From Phytoactinopolyspora halotolerans (GTDB lineage Bacteria > Actinomycetota > Actinomycetes > Jiangellales > Jiangellaceae): a DNA stretch of 35,771 nucleotides. The position numbers were made by a program, and so were the translations under genes. Below are positions 15,251-24,042 of the stretch, piece by piece. The stretch is from positions 1 through 35,771 of the forward strand of contig NZ_JAAGOA010000038.1 in NCBI RefSeq assembly GCF_010550675.1. Direction: 5' to 3'. The first letter of the stretch is position 1. The number at the start of each line of letters is the position of its first letter. The notes under the pieces were generated by a model. That model saw only the letters and a program-made list of their open reading frames with translations, ran no database searches and was not told where the DNA came from.

Positions 15251-16221
15251 GCGCTCCCTTCCTTGCGGGAGAACAGTCTCAGCTGAATCAGGGCGATGAC
15301 GAGGATGACCAGGAAGAAGGCGTAGGAGATGGCCGACGAGTATCCGATCCGCAGGCCGGTGAACCCGACGTCGTAGATGTACTCGAGGATCGGACGGGTG
15401 GAGAAGTTCGGGCCACCGCTGGTCAACAGGTAGATCTGGTCGAAGACCTTCAGGCTGGCGATGAGCTGGAGCACGAGGATCAGGCCGGTGGTGCGTCTCA
15501 GCAACGGAAGCGTGATCCGGAACAGCTGCTGCCAGGCGTTCGCTCCATCGATCGACGACGCCTCGTACAGCTCCTCCGGGATGCCCTGCAACGCCGCGAG
15601 GTAGAGCAGGTAATTGAACCCGACCGTCCACCAGACGGTGACCATGACCACGGACGTCATCGCCGCGGCCGGCTCGCCCAGCCAGTTGACCGGGCCGAGG
15701 CCGATCCCGTCGAGCATTCCGTTGATCAGGCCGAAGTCGGTGCCGAGCAGCCACGTCCAGATCATGGTCACGACGGTGACCGGGACCAGGAACGGCATGA
15801 AGTAGGCCAGCCGGAACAGCCAGCGGGCTGGCATGTTGCGGTGCGTCAGCAGCGCCATCACCAGTGCGACGACGATCAACAGCGGCGTGCTGTAGAGCGT
15901 GAACCGCAGCGTGTTCGCCGCGCTGCTGGCGACCGCGTCGTCGGCGAGCAACTCACGATAGTTGCCGAGCCCGACGAAGTCCCCCGTGCCGCCGGCGAGG
16001 CTGGTGTTGAAGAAGCTGGTCACCAGCCCGAGCGCGATCGGGGTCAGGAGAAAGACGAGATACAGGACGATGAACGGAGCCACGAACCAGACCCCCGGTG
16101 GGATCCGGCGCAGCGCCGGCGGTGAATGCAGCGACAGCCGCGGGGACGGGCGGCGGGAGGCTCGGGGGCCAGACGTGGCGCCGGTGCCCTGAGCCGGGGT
16201 GTGCACAGCTGGAGTCGACAC
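15247..16221 (-). CDS. CUT1 sugar ABC transporter permease, MalF-like
   Basis: A 324-residue permease with an N-terminal Ser/Pro/Arg-rich tail of ~45 residues and six spans. The first contains VWFVAPFIVLYLVFLLTPIA. Family features are FVGLGNYRELLADD, the span RLAYFMPFLVPVTVVTMIW, and the EAA loop GIPEELYEASSIDGANAWQQ followed by ITLPLL. The start is GTG 16221, preceded by GAGAGGA; the frame remains open upstream to 16455 within the previous gene but lacks family-like sequence there. It works with the sugar-binding lipoprotein upstream and the MalG-like subunit downstream. Confidence 0.92.
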   Translation of the reverse strand: MSTPAVHTPAQGTGATSGPRASRRPSPRLSLHSPPALRRIPPGVWFVAPFIVLYLVFLLTPIALGLVTSFFNTSLAGGTGDFVGLGNYRELLADDAVASSAANTLRFTLYSTPLLIVVALVMALLTHRNMPARWLFRLAYFMPFLVPVTVVTMIWTWLLGTDFGLINGMLDGIGLGPVNWLGEPAAAMTSVVMVTVWWTVGFNYLLYLAALQGIPEELYEASSIDGANAWQQLFRITLPLLRRTTGLILVLQLIASLKVFDQIYLLTSGGPNFSTRPILEYIYDVGFTGLRIGYSSAISYAFFLVILVIALIQLRLFSRKEGSA

Positions 16222-16260
16222 TGACGTCCTCTCGAATCGACGACGATCGGACCGGTCTCG

Positions 16261-16334
16261 CTGGAGGTGCTCAGACACGCTGGACGTGCTCAGACAGGCT
16301 GGGCGTGTCAGACGGGGCTGGGCGTGCTCAGCAG
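16261..16334. repeat. Imperfect 18-19-bp tandem repeat at the lipoprotein/permease junction
   Basis: Four units related to CTGGACGTGCTCAGACAGG (16261-16279, 16280-16298, 16299-16316, 16318-16334). The array spans the last codons and stop of the sugar-binding protein and the gap to the permease gene, so one unit supplies the stop codon. Confidence 0.75.
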
Positions 16335-17645
16335 CTGGTTCATCGCCCGCTCCCATTGGGAGATCCCGTCGTCCGGGGACATGGAGCGGGTGAATACCGC
16401 GTTCAGCACCTGGCCCATCTGGTTGTGGAAGTCGGACCCGGCTCCGGCGAACCACGCCTCAGGGTCGAGTTCCCCGTCGGCGGCGGTGCTCCGGTAATTG
16501 GACTGGGGTTCCAGCGAGCGGTATTCGTCGCTTGCGGAGACCGGCTCGTAGACGGGAATGTGCCCACCCGACGCCCACACCAGCCCGTTCTCGAGCAACG
16601 TGGCGATGAACTCGTACGCGCGCCGATCGCCGGCGTCGTCCCTCGAATCCTGATGCGGCAGGACCAGCGCGTGCGAGTCGACCCAGACCGCGGGCTCCGG
16701 CCCGAGGACGGCGGGCACCGGCAGCATGGTGAAGTCCGGACTGCCCGTGGTCTCCAGGGCGTCCGCGTACGACGGGAGCTCCCAGCTGCCGTTGAGCTGC
16801 AGCCCGGCGATGCCGTTCTGGAACGCCGCGACACCGGCGTCGTAGTCCAGGGTCGCGGACGCCCGGTTGCCGTCGAAGACCTCCAGGAAGAACTCCATGA
16901 CCTCGACCATCGCGTCCCGGTCATACTGAACGCGCTCCCCCACCGGCAGCTGGATGTCGCCTCCGAGCTGCCGGTAGAAGGTCCAGAACAGGCGCCACAG
17001 CGACGACGGATCGTTCGCCGTGGCCAGCGCGATCTCGCCGGTCGCCGTGTGGATCTCGTCCAGTGCGTTCAGGAAGTCCGCCGGTCCGCGGAACTCCGCC
17101 AGGCGATCGGCGGAGTCCAGCAGGCCGGTGGGCCGCACCACCTCACGGTTGACGTAAAGCACCAGGCCGTGGACGTCCAACGGGACGGCGTAGAGCTCAC
17201 CGCCGACGCTCGCCCGCTCCACCAGGTGCTCCGGGAAGTCCTGCCGGCGGACCCCGACGTCGGCGAGGAGGTCCTCGTCGAACGGATCCAGCAGGCGTCC
17301 GGGAGCCATGCTGGCCAGCCTGGTGAGATGCAGGGCGCCGACCTCCGGCGCCCGGCCGCCGGCGGCGGCCATCGCGAGTTTGGTGTAGTACGGCGCGCCC
17401 CAGGTCAGGGTCACGGCCTCGAGGTTGGTCTCCGGGTGCGCCGTGCGGTACGCCGCCTCCATCCGTTGCATGCGCTCGCCGTCACCGCCGCTGAACAGGT
17501 TCCAGTAACGGACCTGGTCCGCGGCGCCGAAGACGGTACCGCCGCAGCCACCGAGGGTGGCGGCCGCCGCACCGGCCGCTCCCGCGGCACCGATGCGTAG
17601 GACATTCCGGCGTGTCAGCGATCCGCCGACATGGTGGTGTGGCAT
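16308..17645 (-). CDS. Sugar ABC transporter substrate-binding lipoprotein (CUT1, SBP_bac_1), Tat-type signal
   Basis: A 445-residue lipoprotein. The N-terminus has a twin-arginine motif TRRNVLRIG, an Ala/Gly-rich core and lipobox TLGGCGG (Cys ~34), so export of the folded protein by Tat is likely. The mature domain is family-1 solute-binding: RYWNLFSGGDGERMQRMEAA, YTKLAMAAAGGRAPEVGALH, LYAVPLDVHGLVLYVNREVV, GIAGLQLNGSWELPSYADAL and a C-terminal QWERAMNQLL. It binds oligosaccharides for the two downstream permeases. It lies 21 bp after the GH2 gene, in the same transcript. Confidence 0.93.
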   Translation of the reverse strand: MPHHHVGGSLTRRNVLRIGAAGAAGAAAATLGGCGGTVFGAADQVRYWNLFSGGDGERMQRMEAAYRTAHPETNLEAVTLTWGAPYYTKLAMAAAGGRAPEVGALHLTRLASMAPGRLLDPFDEDLLADVGVRRQDFPEHLVERASVGGELYAVPLDVHGLVLYVNREVVRPTGLLDSADRLAEFRGPADFLNALDEIHTATGEIALATANDPSSLWRLFWTFYRQLGGDIQLPVGERVQYDRDAMVEVMEFFLEVFDGNRASATLDYDAGVAAFQNGIAGLQLNGSWELPSYADALETTGSPDFTMLPVPAVLGPEPAVWVDSHALVLPHQDSRDDAGDRRAYEFIATLLENGLVWASGGHIPVYEPVSASDEYRSLEPQSNYRSTAADGELDPEAWFAGAGSDFHNQMGQVLNAVFTRSMSPDDGISQWERAMNQLLSTPSPV

Positions 17646-17666
17646 CTGATCACCTTCCGTTCGCGG

Positions 17667-19550
17667 TCATCGCTCCTCGTACGCGGCCGTGCGGGTCTGG
17701 ATCGCGCGGATCCGCTCGACGTCGAACTTCGGTTTGCGGTCGAACGTGTACAGCCCGTTCTTCTCCTGGTACACGTCGGTGAGCTGGGTGAAGCAGTAAC
17801 CGAACATGCCGGGGTCGTCGAGCAGCGCATCGATGAGGCCGGCGAACCGGTCGAGCCACTCGTCCTCGGTCGCCGGCGGCCGGCCGTAGCCCCAGGAGTC
17901 CGGCCCGGGGGCGTCGTCGGCGCTCCACCAGATCCCGCCGAACTCGCTGCAGAAATACGGTTGCCCCGCATACGGCGACGACCAGATCCGGCCCGCACGT
18001 CCGGTGTTCGTGTACGCCCGCCCCTGTTCCAGGCCCGCCATCTGAGCCCGGAACTCGGCGGGGTCCTGTTCGTAGTTGTGCGAGTCGTAGACGTCGGTCT
18101 CCGCGACGCGGTGCGCGTATCCGGAGGCGTCCAGCACCGGGCGGGACGTGTCGAACGCCTTGGTGGCCAGGAACAGCGCGCGGGTCGCGTCGTCGAGCAG
18201 GGTGATCTCGTCGGTCATCTCCTCGCGGGTCTCGTTCAGCGGGCACCAGCCGATCAGGGCCGGATGCGAGTAGTCCCGCTCCACCGCCTCCAGCCACTGG
18301 CTGACATACGACATGTCCGGGCGTTGGTCGCCGTCCTCGCCGCCGACGTTGCATCCCCAGTCGGCGAACTCACCCCAGACCAGGTAACCGAGCCGGTCCG
18401 CGTGATAGAGGAACCGCTCCTCGAAGACCTTCTGATGCAGCCGCGCTCCGTTGAAGCCGGCCGCCTGGGACAGCTCGATGTCATGAACCAGGTCCTGGTC
18501 GGACGGCGCGGTCATGATGCCGTCCGGATAGAACCCCTGGTCCAGCACGAGCCGCTGAAAGACGGGCTCGCCGTTGAGCAGGATCGCGTTTCCGTGCACG
18601 GCGACCGATCGCAGCCCCGCGTACGAGTCGACGCGGTCCAGGACCTGCCCGTCGGCATCGATGAGCTCGAGGCGGACATCGTACAGATGCGGATCGTCCG
18701 GCGACCACCGCCGTACGCGCTCGGCCGGAACGACGACGTGCGCCCGTGCGGCAAGCCCGGCGTCGGCCGGAACATCGCCGGCGGCGACCGTGCCGGTGCC
18801 GTCGGAGACCGTGTACCGCAGCCGCAGACCCGGCCGGTTTCCCGTGATCGGGGCCTCGATGTGGAAGGCACCGGACACCGCGTCGGGGGTGATCCGCGCA
18901 CGTCGCAGATGCGTCTGGGGAACCGGTTCGAGCCAGACAGTCTGCCAGATCCCGGTGGTCCGGCGGTAGACGGCTGCATGTGGCCGGTACCGCTGCGACT
19001 GTTTCCCTCGGGCCTGCGGACCGGTCGCCCGGTCGCGGGCCCGGATGACGATGACGGCGGGTCGGCCCGGCGCACAGGTATCGGTGATGTCCAGCGAGAA
19101 CGGTGTGAACCCACCGCGGTGCCGGCCCACCTGCGTGCCGTTGACCCACACCGTGGCGTCGTAGTCGATCGCCTGGAAGTGCGCGAGCACCCGCTGCCCG
19201 GCCCAACCGGCCGGAACGGTGATCTCACGCCGGTACCAGACGGCATTGAGAAAGTCGTCCGTCCCGATGCCCGACAGCTCCGATTCGGGCGCGAAGGGAA
19301 CGGTGATCCTGGAGCTCAGGCTCCGTTCGTGCAGGCCGCGTTCGAATCCCGTGTCGCCTTGGTCGATCTCGAACTCCCAGGTGCCGTTGAGGCAGAGCCA
19401 CTCGGCCCGGCGGAACTGAGGGCGGGGGTACTCCGGGCGGGGGCAGCCGCCCGCCGGCAGGGACCCGTCCCGCGTCGCGTCATCTGACCTCGCGTGACCT
19501 GGCCCTACGCTGTCTGGCCTCGTGCTGTCTGGCATGGCGTTCTCTGGCAT
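17667..19550 (-). CDS. Glycoside hydrolase family 2 protein (beta-glycosidase)
   Basis: A 627-residue enzyme with no signal peptide, so probably cytoplasmic. It has the three-domain GH2 core. The N-terminal jelly roll (~45-225) contains LNGTWEFEIDQGDTGF, WYRREITVPAGWAGQRVLAH and YDATVWVNGTQVGRHRGGFT. An Ig-like domain (~230-335) follows, then a TIM barrel. The acid/base is Glu440 in WCPLNETREE, and the likely nucleophile is Glu536 in YFCSEFGGIWW. Substrate specificity (beta-galactoside, glucuronide, mannoside or arabinoside) is not clear. ATG 19550 was chosen because GAGGAAAGG precedes it. The gene opens the carbohydrate operon, and the twin operators upstream put it under the divergent LacI-type protein. 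Confidence 0.92.
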   Translation of the reverse strand: MPENAMPDSTRPDSVGPGHARSDDATRDGSLPAGGCPRPEYPRPQFRRAEWLCLNGTWEFEIDQGDTGFERGLHERSLSSRITVPFAPESELSGIGTDDFLNAVWYRREITVPAGWAGQRVLAHFQAIDYDATVWVNGTQVGRHRGGFTPFSLDITDTCAPGRPAVIVIRARDRATGPQARGKQSQRYRPHAAVYRRTTGIWQTVWLEPVPQTHLRRARITPDAVSGAFHIEAPITGNRPGLRLRYTVSDGTGTVAAGDVPADAGLAARAHVVVPAERVRRWSPDDPHLYDVRLELIDADGQVLDRVDSYAGLRSVAVHGNAILLNGEPVFQRLVLDQGFYPDGIMTAPSDQDLVHDIELSQAAGFNGARLHQKVFEERFLYHADRLGYLVWGEFADWGCNVGGEDGDQRPDMSYVSQWLEAVERDYSHPALIGWCPLNETREEMTDEITLLDDATRALFLATKAFDTSRPVLDASGYAHRVAETDVYDSHNYEQDPAEFRAQMAGLEQGRAYTNTGRAGRIWSSPYAGQPYFCSEFGGIWWSADDAPGPDSWGYGRPPATEDEWLDRFAGLIDALLDDPGMFGYCFTQLTDVYQEKNGLYTFDRKPKFDVERIRAIQTRTAAYEER

Positions 19551-19661
19551 TGCGGCCTTTCCTCGTTCGGCGGACTCGTGACCCGCCCGCCGTCGTGACG
19601 TTCGTCCGGCTGGCGCGCTTCGTCCCGGATGGCGTGTCGTGGCGGTGCACGACGCCCGGTT

Positions 19662-19675
19662 TTGCATCGATGCAT
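19662..19675. promoter_or_regulatory. LacI-family operator O1
   Basis: TTGCATCGATGCAT is a near-perfect palindrome with the central CpG typical of LacI-family sites. Its TGCATCGATGCA core is identical to that of the second site, 44 bp away (about four helical turns). It lies 112 bp before the GH2 start. Confidence 0.85.
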
Positions 19676-19705
19676 TCCTCTTGCCGCGATAGTGTGCACG
19701 ATCTC

Positions 19706-19719
19706 TTGCATCGATGCAA
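19706..19719. promoter_or_regulatory. LacI-family operator O2
   Basis: TTGCATCGATGCAA is a perfect 14-bp palindrome in the divergent region between the GH2 operon and the LacI-type gene. It overlaps a minus-strand -35-like TTGCAT with a CACTAT -10 candidate 19 bp on, so repressor binding would block the GH2 operon. It may also autoregulate the repressor gene. Confidence 0.88.
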
Positions 19720-19788
19720 TACCTCGTCCGAGGCGAGTTAGGATAAGCACGTCCACATCACCGACCCGTTCCGCGCAGGAGGATCTCA

Positions 19789-20802
19789 GTGCCGCCCACG
19801 CTTCGCGACGTCGCCGCGGCAGCCGGGGTATCCATCCGGACGGTCTCCAACGTCGTCAACGGCTACGCCGCCGTCTCCGACGAGCTGCGCACCCGGGTGC
19901 AGACGGCGCTCGACGAGCTCGGCTACCGCCCCAACCTGCTCGCCCGCAGTTTGAAACAGGGCCGGTCGAACCTGATCGCGTTAGTCCTCCCCGAGCTGGA
20001 CAACCCGTACTTCGCTGAGCTGACCAGGGCGATCGTCGAGGACGGGACCGCACGCGGCTTCACCGTCATGATCGACCAGACCAGCGGCGACCCAGAACGT
20101 GAGCGCGACCTGGTGCTGCGGGCCGACCGCAGTGCTCTCTTCGACGGCCTGATCGTCAGCCCACTCGGGCTCACCGACGAGCAGTTGCGCGAGATCCCGG
20201 CTTCACACGCCGTCGTCTTCCTCGGCGAGGACGACCACCCGAAGTTCGACCATGTCCGCATCGACAACCATGCCGCCGCACAGGCGGCCACCGCCCACCT
20301 GATCGCGCAGGGCTGCCGTCGGATCTGCGCGGTCGGCGTGCACCCTTCCATCTCGCGCGGCACCACCACCACGCGGCTGGAGGGGTACCGCGCCGCGCTG
20401 GCCGCGGCCGGTATCCCGTTCGATCCCGCGCTGGTCCTCCCCACCGCGCGCTTCACCCGGGACGAGGGAGCGGCCGCCATGCACGCGGCGTGGAAGCTCT
20501 CCGAACCGCCCGACGGACTGTTCTGTTTCAGCGACCTGCTCGCGCTCGGAGCACTGCGTGCCGCGCATGATCTGGGCGTCCGGGTCCCCGAGGAGCTGGC
20601 CATCGTCGGCTTCGACGACATCGAGGACGGCCGCTACAGCATGCCGTCGCTGTCCACCGTCAGTCCGGACAAGCGATGGATCGCCCAGACGGCGCTCGAC
20701 AAGCTGACCGAACGCATCGACAGCGGCCAGACCGACGCCGCCACCGTCATCGCTCCGTGGGATCTGCAGGTGCGCGAGAGTTCGCAGCGCAGCGGCGGGT
20801 AG
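19789..20802 (+). CDS. LacI-family transcriptional repressor
   Basis: A 337-residue regulator. The N-terminal LacI HTH is PPTLRDVAAAAGVSIRTVSN followed by VVNGYAAVSDELRTRVQTAL and LGYRPNLLARSLKQG (hinge helix ~50-60). The sugar-binding Peripla_BP_3 domain follows: LIALVLPELDNPYFAELTRA, FDGLIVSPLGLTDEQLREIP, a DNHAAAQAATAHLIAQGCRR segment, DGLFCFSDLLALGALRAAHD and LAIVGFDDIEDGRYSMPSLS. The GTG start has AGGAGG seven bases upstream. It is divergent from the GH2/CUT1/propeller operon. The twin palindromes between them are almost certainly its sites, released by a sugar from the imported oligosaccharide. Confidence 0.95.
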   Translation: MPPTLRDVAAAAGVSIRTVSNVVNGYAAVSDELRTRVQTALDELGYRPNLLARSLKQGRSNLIALVLPELDNPYFAELTRAIVEDGTARGFTVMIDQTSGDPERERDLVLRADRSALFDGLIVSPLGLTDEQLREIPASHAVVFLGEDDHPKFDHVRIDNHAAAQAATAHLIAQGCRRICAVGVHPSISRGTTTTRLEGYRAALAAAGIPFDPALVLPTARFTRDEGAAAMHAAWKLSEPPDGLFCFSDLLALGALRAAHDLGVRVPEELAIVGFDDIEDGRYSMPSLSTVSPDKRWIAQTALDKLTERIDSGQTDAATVIAPWDLQVRESSQRSGG

Positions 20803-20858
20803 CAGGTCCAGCCCACCCCACGACGTGCGAACAGCGCGATCCTGGGAAATAATGGGGC

Positions 20859-22844
20859 GTGATGGGGCATCGCGCGCCGACGATCGTCGTCATCGAGGAC
20901 TCACCCGAGGTGCGCTCGCTGATCACGACGCGCCTCAGGCTTTCACGCCTGTTCGAGGTGGTCGGAGAAGGCAGTGACGGCACCGAGGCGATCGGTCTTG
21001 CCCACCGTCACCAGCCGTCGGTCCTGCTGTTGGACATGTCGATGCCGACAATGGACGGCCTGGAGGCGCTGCCGGCCATTCTGACCGTCGCTCCCAGCAC
21101 GCGCGTCGTCTTCTACAGCGGCTTCCAGGAGCGCGACATCGCCGCGCGGGCCGTCGAGCTCGGCGCCGCCGGTTTCATCGAGAAGTCCACACCGATCGAC
21201 GAGGTCGCGCAGCGCCTGCTGGACGTGTTGCCCTCGGAGGAGTCCGAGAGCCGCCTCGCGCGGCGACCCGTGCGGAGCCTGCGGTTGATCACCGGTGCGG
21301 TCGGAGGGCAGCGGAAGCCGCATCCGGCCGAGGACGGCCAGGGCGTCCTCGACGAGCACCTGGAACGCTTCCGCGAGGTGTTCGACGAGTCGGCGATCGG
21401 GATGGCGACGATGACTCTGACCGGCAGTGTCATCCGCGCCAACCCGGCGCTCGCGAGGCTCATGCTCTGCCGCCCGGAAGACCTCGTGGGGGTGGACTAC
21501 GGCCGCCTGACCGCCGGGGAGGGCGATCAGTTCGACGCCGCCCTGGCCGAGTTGACCGAGGACGGTGGCGAACTGGCCCAACTCGAGCACGAGGCCGGCC
21601 ATCCTGATAACCCGCGCACCGTCCTGGCCACACTCGCGCCGGTCCGCGACTCCACCGGCCAGCCGCTCTACATCTTCCTGCAACTGCAGGACTTCACCGC
21701 CCAGCGCGTCGCCGAGGACGAGTTGCGGCGCAGCGAGGAACGGTTCCGGCTACTGGTCGAGGCCGTCCGCGAGTACGCCATCTTCATGCTGGCGCCGGAT
21801 GGAACCGTCGTGAGCTGGAATGTCGGCGCGGAGCGGATCAAAGGTTACAGCGCCGAAGAGATCATCGGGCAGCATTTCCGCGTCTTCTACGGCCCCGAGC
21901 AACGCCGTTCAGGTCATCCCGAATACGTCTTGGATGCGGCGATCCGGGACGGGCAGTATGCGGAAGAGGGCTGGCGCTACCGGAAGGACGGCACGCGGTT
22001 CTGGGCATTCGTAGTGATCACCGCGGTACACAACGAGCACGGAGAGCACATCGGGTTCACCAAGGTGACCCGGGACCAGACTGGACGGACGGACATCCCG
22101 CCGCGAGCCGGGCGAGGCCGTGCCGACCCGACCGACGACGAGATCTCGCTGCACGAACTCAACGCGCAGCTCCGGCAGCAGACCGCGGACCAGTCCAGGT
22201 TCCTGGCCGTTGCCGCCCACGAACTCCGCACTCCCCTCTCCGTGCTCAGCGGCTCGGCCCAGACGCTCGCCACCCACTGGGAGGAACTCGACCCCACGCA
22301 GCGAGCCGGCCTGCTGGAGACCATCCATCACAGCGCCAACCGCATGCAACGGCTCACCTCGGACATGCTCACGGCGGCCACGCTCGACAGCCACTCACTC
22401 CAGCTCCACCAGTCGCGAACGCCGCTCGCCCCGTTGCTGTCCAGCGCGGCGCGGACACACCAGGCGACCCACCCCGACGCCGAGATCACCGTCGACGCGG
22501 CCCCGGACATCGAGGTCTTCGCCGACGCCGACCGCTTATCTCAGGCTCTGAGCAACCTCGTCGGCAACGCTTTGTGGCACGGGATGCCGCCCGTGCACAT
22601 CGCCGCGCAAGCCGGCGATGGGACGGCGCGGATCACGGTGACCGACTCCGGCACAGGTGTCGATTCGGCCGTACGGCCACGACTGTTCGAACGGTTCGCG
22701 ACCGGTCGGCGGGACGGCGGCACCGGCCTGGGGCTGTTCATCGTCCGTGAACTGGCACGCGCGCATGGCGGCGACGCCTTTTACGAGCCCGAGTCGCCGG
22801 ACCGCCCAGCCGGCACGTTCGTGCTGACGATCCCATTAGCGTGA
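20859..22844 (+). CDS. Hybrid sensor kinase with N-terminal receiver: REC-PAS-PAS-HisKA-HATPase
   Basis: A soluble 661-residue kinase. Residues ~8-130 are a receiver domain (VVIEDSPEVRSL, phospho-acceptor Asp59 in LLLDMSMPTMDG, Lys in GFIEKSTPID). Two PAS domains follow: ~165-285 (FREVFDESAIGMATMTLTGS) and ~290-410 (FRLLVEAVREYAIFMLAPDG, WNVGAERIKGYSAEEIIGQH, then the GWRYRKDGTRFWAFVVITAV PAC part). The HisKA box has His454 in AVAAHELRTPLSVL, and the HATPase has an N box NLVGNALWHG and G boxes DSGTGVDS and GGTGLGLFIVREL. There is no membrane segment, so it reads cytoplasmic signals and may be switched by another kinase through its receiver. No partner regulator is adjacent. GTG 20859 or ATG 20862 is the start. 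Confidence 0.9.
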   Translation: MMGHRAPTIVVIEDSPEVRSLITTRLRLSRLFEVVGEGSDGTEAIGLAHRHQPSVLLLDMSMPTMDGLEALPAILTVAPSTRVVFYSGFQERDIAARAVELGAAGFIEKSTPIDEVAQRLLDVLPSEESESRLARRPVRSLRLITGAVGGQRKPHPAEDGQGVLDEHLERFREVFDESAIGMATMTLTGSVIRANPALARLMLCRPEDLVGVDYGRLTAGEGDQFDAALAELTEDGGELAQLEHEAGHPDNPRTVLATLAPVRDSTGQPLYIFLQLQDFTAQRVAEDELRRSEERFRLLVEAVREYAIFMLAPDGTVVSWNVGAERIKGYSAEEIIGQHFRVFYGPEQRRSGHPEYVLDAAIRDGQYAEEGWRYRKDGTRFWAFVVITAVHNEHGEHIGFTKVTRDQTGRTDIPPRAGRGRADPTDDEISLHELNAQLRQQTADQSRFLAVAAHELRTPLSVLSGSAQTLATHWEELDPTQRAGLLETIHHSANRMQRLTSDMLTAATLDSHSLQLHQSRTPLAPLLSSAARTHQATHPDAEITVDAAPDIEVFADADRLSQALSNLVGNALWHGMPPVHIAAQAGDGTARITVTDSGTGVDSAVRPRLFERFATGRRDGGTGLGLFIVRELARAHGGDAFYEPESPDRPAGTFVLTIPLA

Positions 22845-22849
22845 TGCGG

Positions 22850-22872
22850 GGCCGGGCCGTGGCTTCCCGGCC
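22850..22872. terminator. Candidate hairpin between convergent kinase and peptidase genes
   Basis: GGCCGGG (22850-22856) pairs with CCCGGCC (22866-22872) around a 9-base loop, just after the kinase stop. There is no T tract, so it is a weak candidate. Confidence 0.4.
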
Positions 22873-22893
22873 GCACACGGATCGAGGGCCGGG

Positions 22894-24042
22894 TCAGCGC
22901 TGATCGCCCGGCGCGGCCCGGGGTCGCGCCAGCCGGCTGAGCAGAACCGCACAGGCCGACGCGCGTTCGGCCAGGCTGGCCACCTCGATGTACTCATCAT
23001 CGGTGTGCGCGCCGCCGCCGCTCGGCCCCAGGCCGTCCAGCGTCGGCACGCCGAGAGCGGCGGTGAAGTTCGCGTCCGAGACGCCGCCGGCCGCAACCGT
23101 CTCGATCCGCAACCCGAGGGTCTTCGCGGCGTCGACGTATTCACCGGCGAGCCAGTCGAACGGGCGGGGAAACGCCGGCCGCCCCCCGTATCGCGTCACC
23201 TGGGTGGTGGTCCCCTCGACCGGCCCGGGGCCCGCCAGCGCCTGGAGCCCACGTTCGACGGTTCGCTCCGCTTCGTCGTCGAACCTGGCGTCCACATGCA
23301 CCGACGCGACCGGCGGAATGATGTTGGGCCGGGTACCGCCGTCGGCCAGCACCACGTTGACCGTGGCCCGGTCCACGTCGCGGCCCAGCTGCTGGATGCC
23401 GAGGATCTTGTGCGCGAGCGTCTCCAGCGCGTTGGCTCCGGCCCCCGGATTCGAGCCGCTGTGCGATGCCCGCCCCGTCACGTCGAGACGGTAACGCGCC
23501 ACTCCGCGCCGGGAGGTGACCACGGCTCCGGACGGCCTGGCCGCCTCGAAGACGAGCGCGGCGTCCCGGCCGGTCGCCATCTCCTCGATCACCGGCCGGG
23601 AGAACGGCGACCCGGACTCCTCGTCCCCGTTGAACACCATGGTGAGGTCAAGACCGTCCCACGCGTCCTCGCCGAGTTCACTCAGCGCGGCGAGCATGAC
23701 GACCAGACCCCCCTTCATGTCGGCCACGCCGGGGCCGAAGGCCCGCTCACCGGCCATCCGGAACGGACGCGCCTGCGCCGTGCCGCGGTCGAAGACCGTA
23801 TCCACGTGTCCGACCATCAGCACCCGGCTGCGGTGTGTCCGGCTGCCGGAACGCCGCGCGACCAGGACGGACGGTCCACCGTCCGTCGCACGCTGCCGGA
23901 CGCTGAGACCCAGCCGGTCCAGTACGGGCACGAGTCTGCTGTACACGGCTTCGATTCCGGTGTGGTCCCCGGGGGCGCTGTCCGTGTTGACGAGTTCCTC
24001 CAGCAAAGAAAGCCACGCCGTGCCGTCGCGTTCCACCGTCAC
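22894..24042 (-). CDS. M20-family metallopeptidase, carboxypeptidase G2-like
   Basis: A 382-residue cytoplasmic dizinc peptidase. The metal ligands and catalytic residues of the CPG2 group are all visible: His79 and Asp81 in MVGHVDTVF, Asp108 in GVADMKGG, catalytic Glu141 with ligand Glu142 in NGDEESGS, Glu166 in LVFEAARPSG, and His346 in GGGAHTDDEY. The spacings closely follow carboxypeptidase G2. A small dimerisation domain (~175-285) has RASHSGSNPGAGANALE. The likely activity is removal of a C-terminal Glu or other amino acid from N-acylated substrates. I chose GTG 24042, since the open frame upstream has no family-like sequence. It is divergent from the GntR/LacI chimera, which may regulate it. 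Confidence 0.88.
   Translation of the reverse strand: MTVERDGTAWLSLLEELVNTDSAPGDHTGIEAVYSRLVPVLDRLGLSVRQRATDGGPSVLVARRSGSRTHRSRVLMVGHVDTVFDRGTAQARPFRMAGERAFGPGVADMKGGLVVMLAALSELGEDAWDGLDLTMVFNGDEESGSPFSRPVIEEMATGRDAALVFEAARPSGAVVTSRRGVARYRLDVTGRASHSGSNPGAGANALETLAHKILGIQQLGRDVDRATVNVVLADGGTRPNIIPPVASVHVDARFDDEAERTVERGLQALAGPGPVEGTTTQVTRYGGRPAFPRPFDWLAGEYVDAAKTLGLRIETVAAGGVSDANFTAALGVPTLDGLGPSGGGAHTDDEYIEVASLAERASACAVLLSRLARPRAAPGDQR

Noticed and set aside
16222-16455. The MalF-like permease frame remains open upstream to 16455.
   Set aside because: That stretch overlaps the end of the sugar-binding gene and the repeat array, and GTG 16221 has a good ribosome site.
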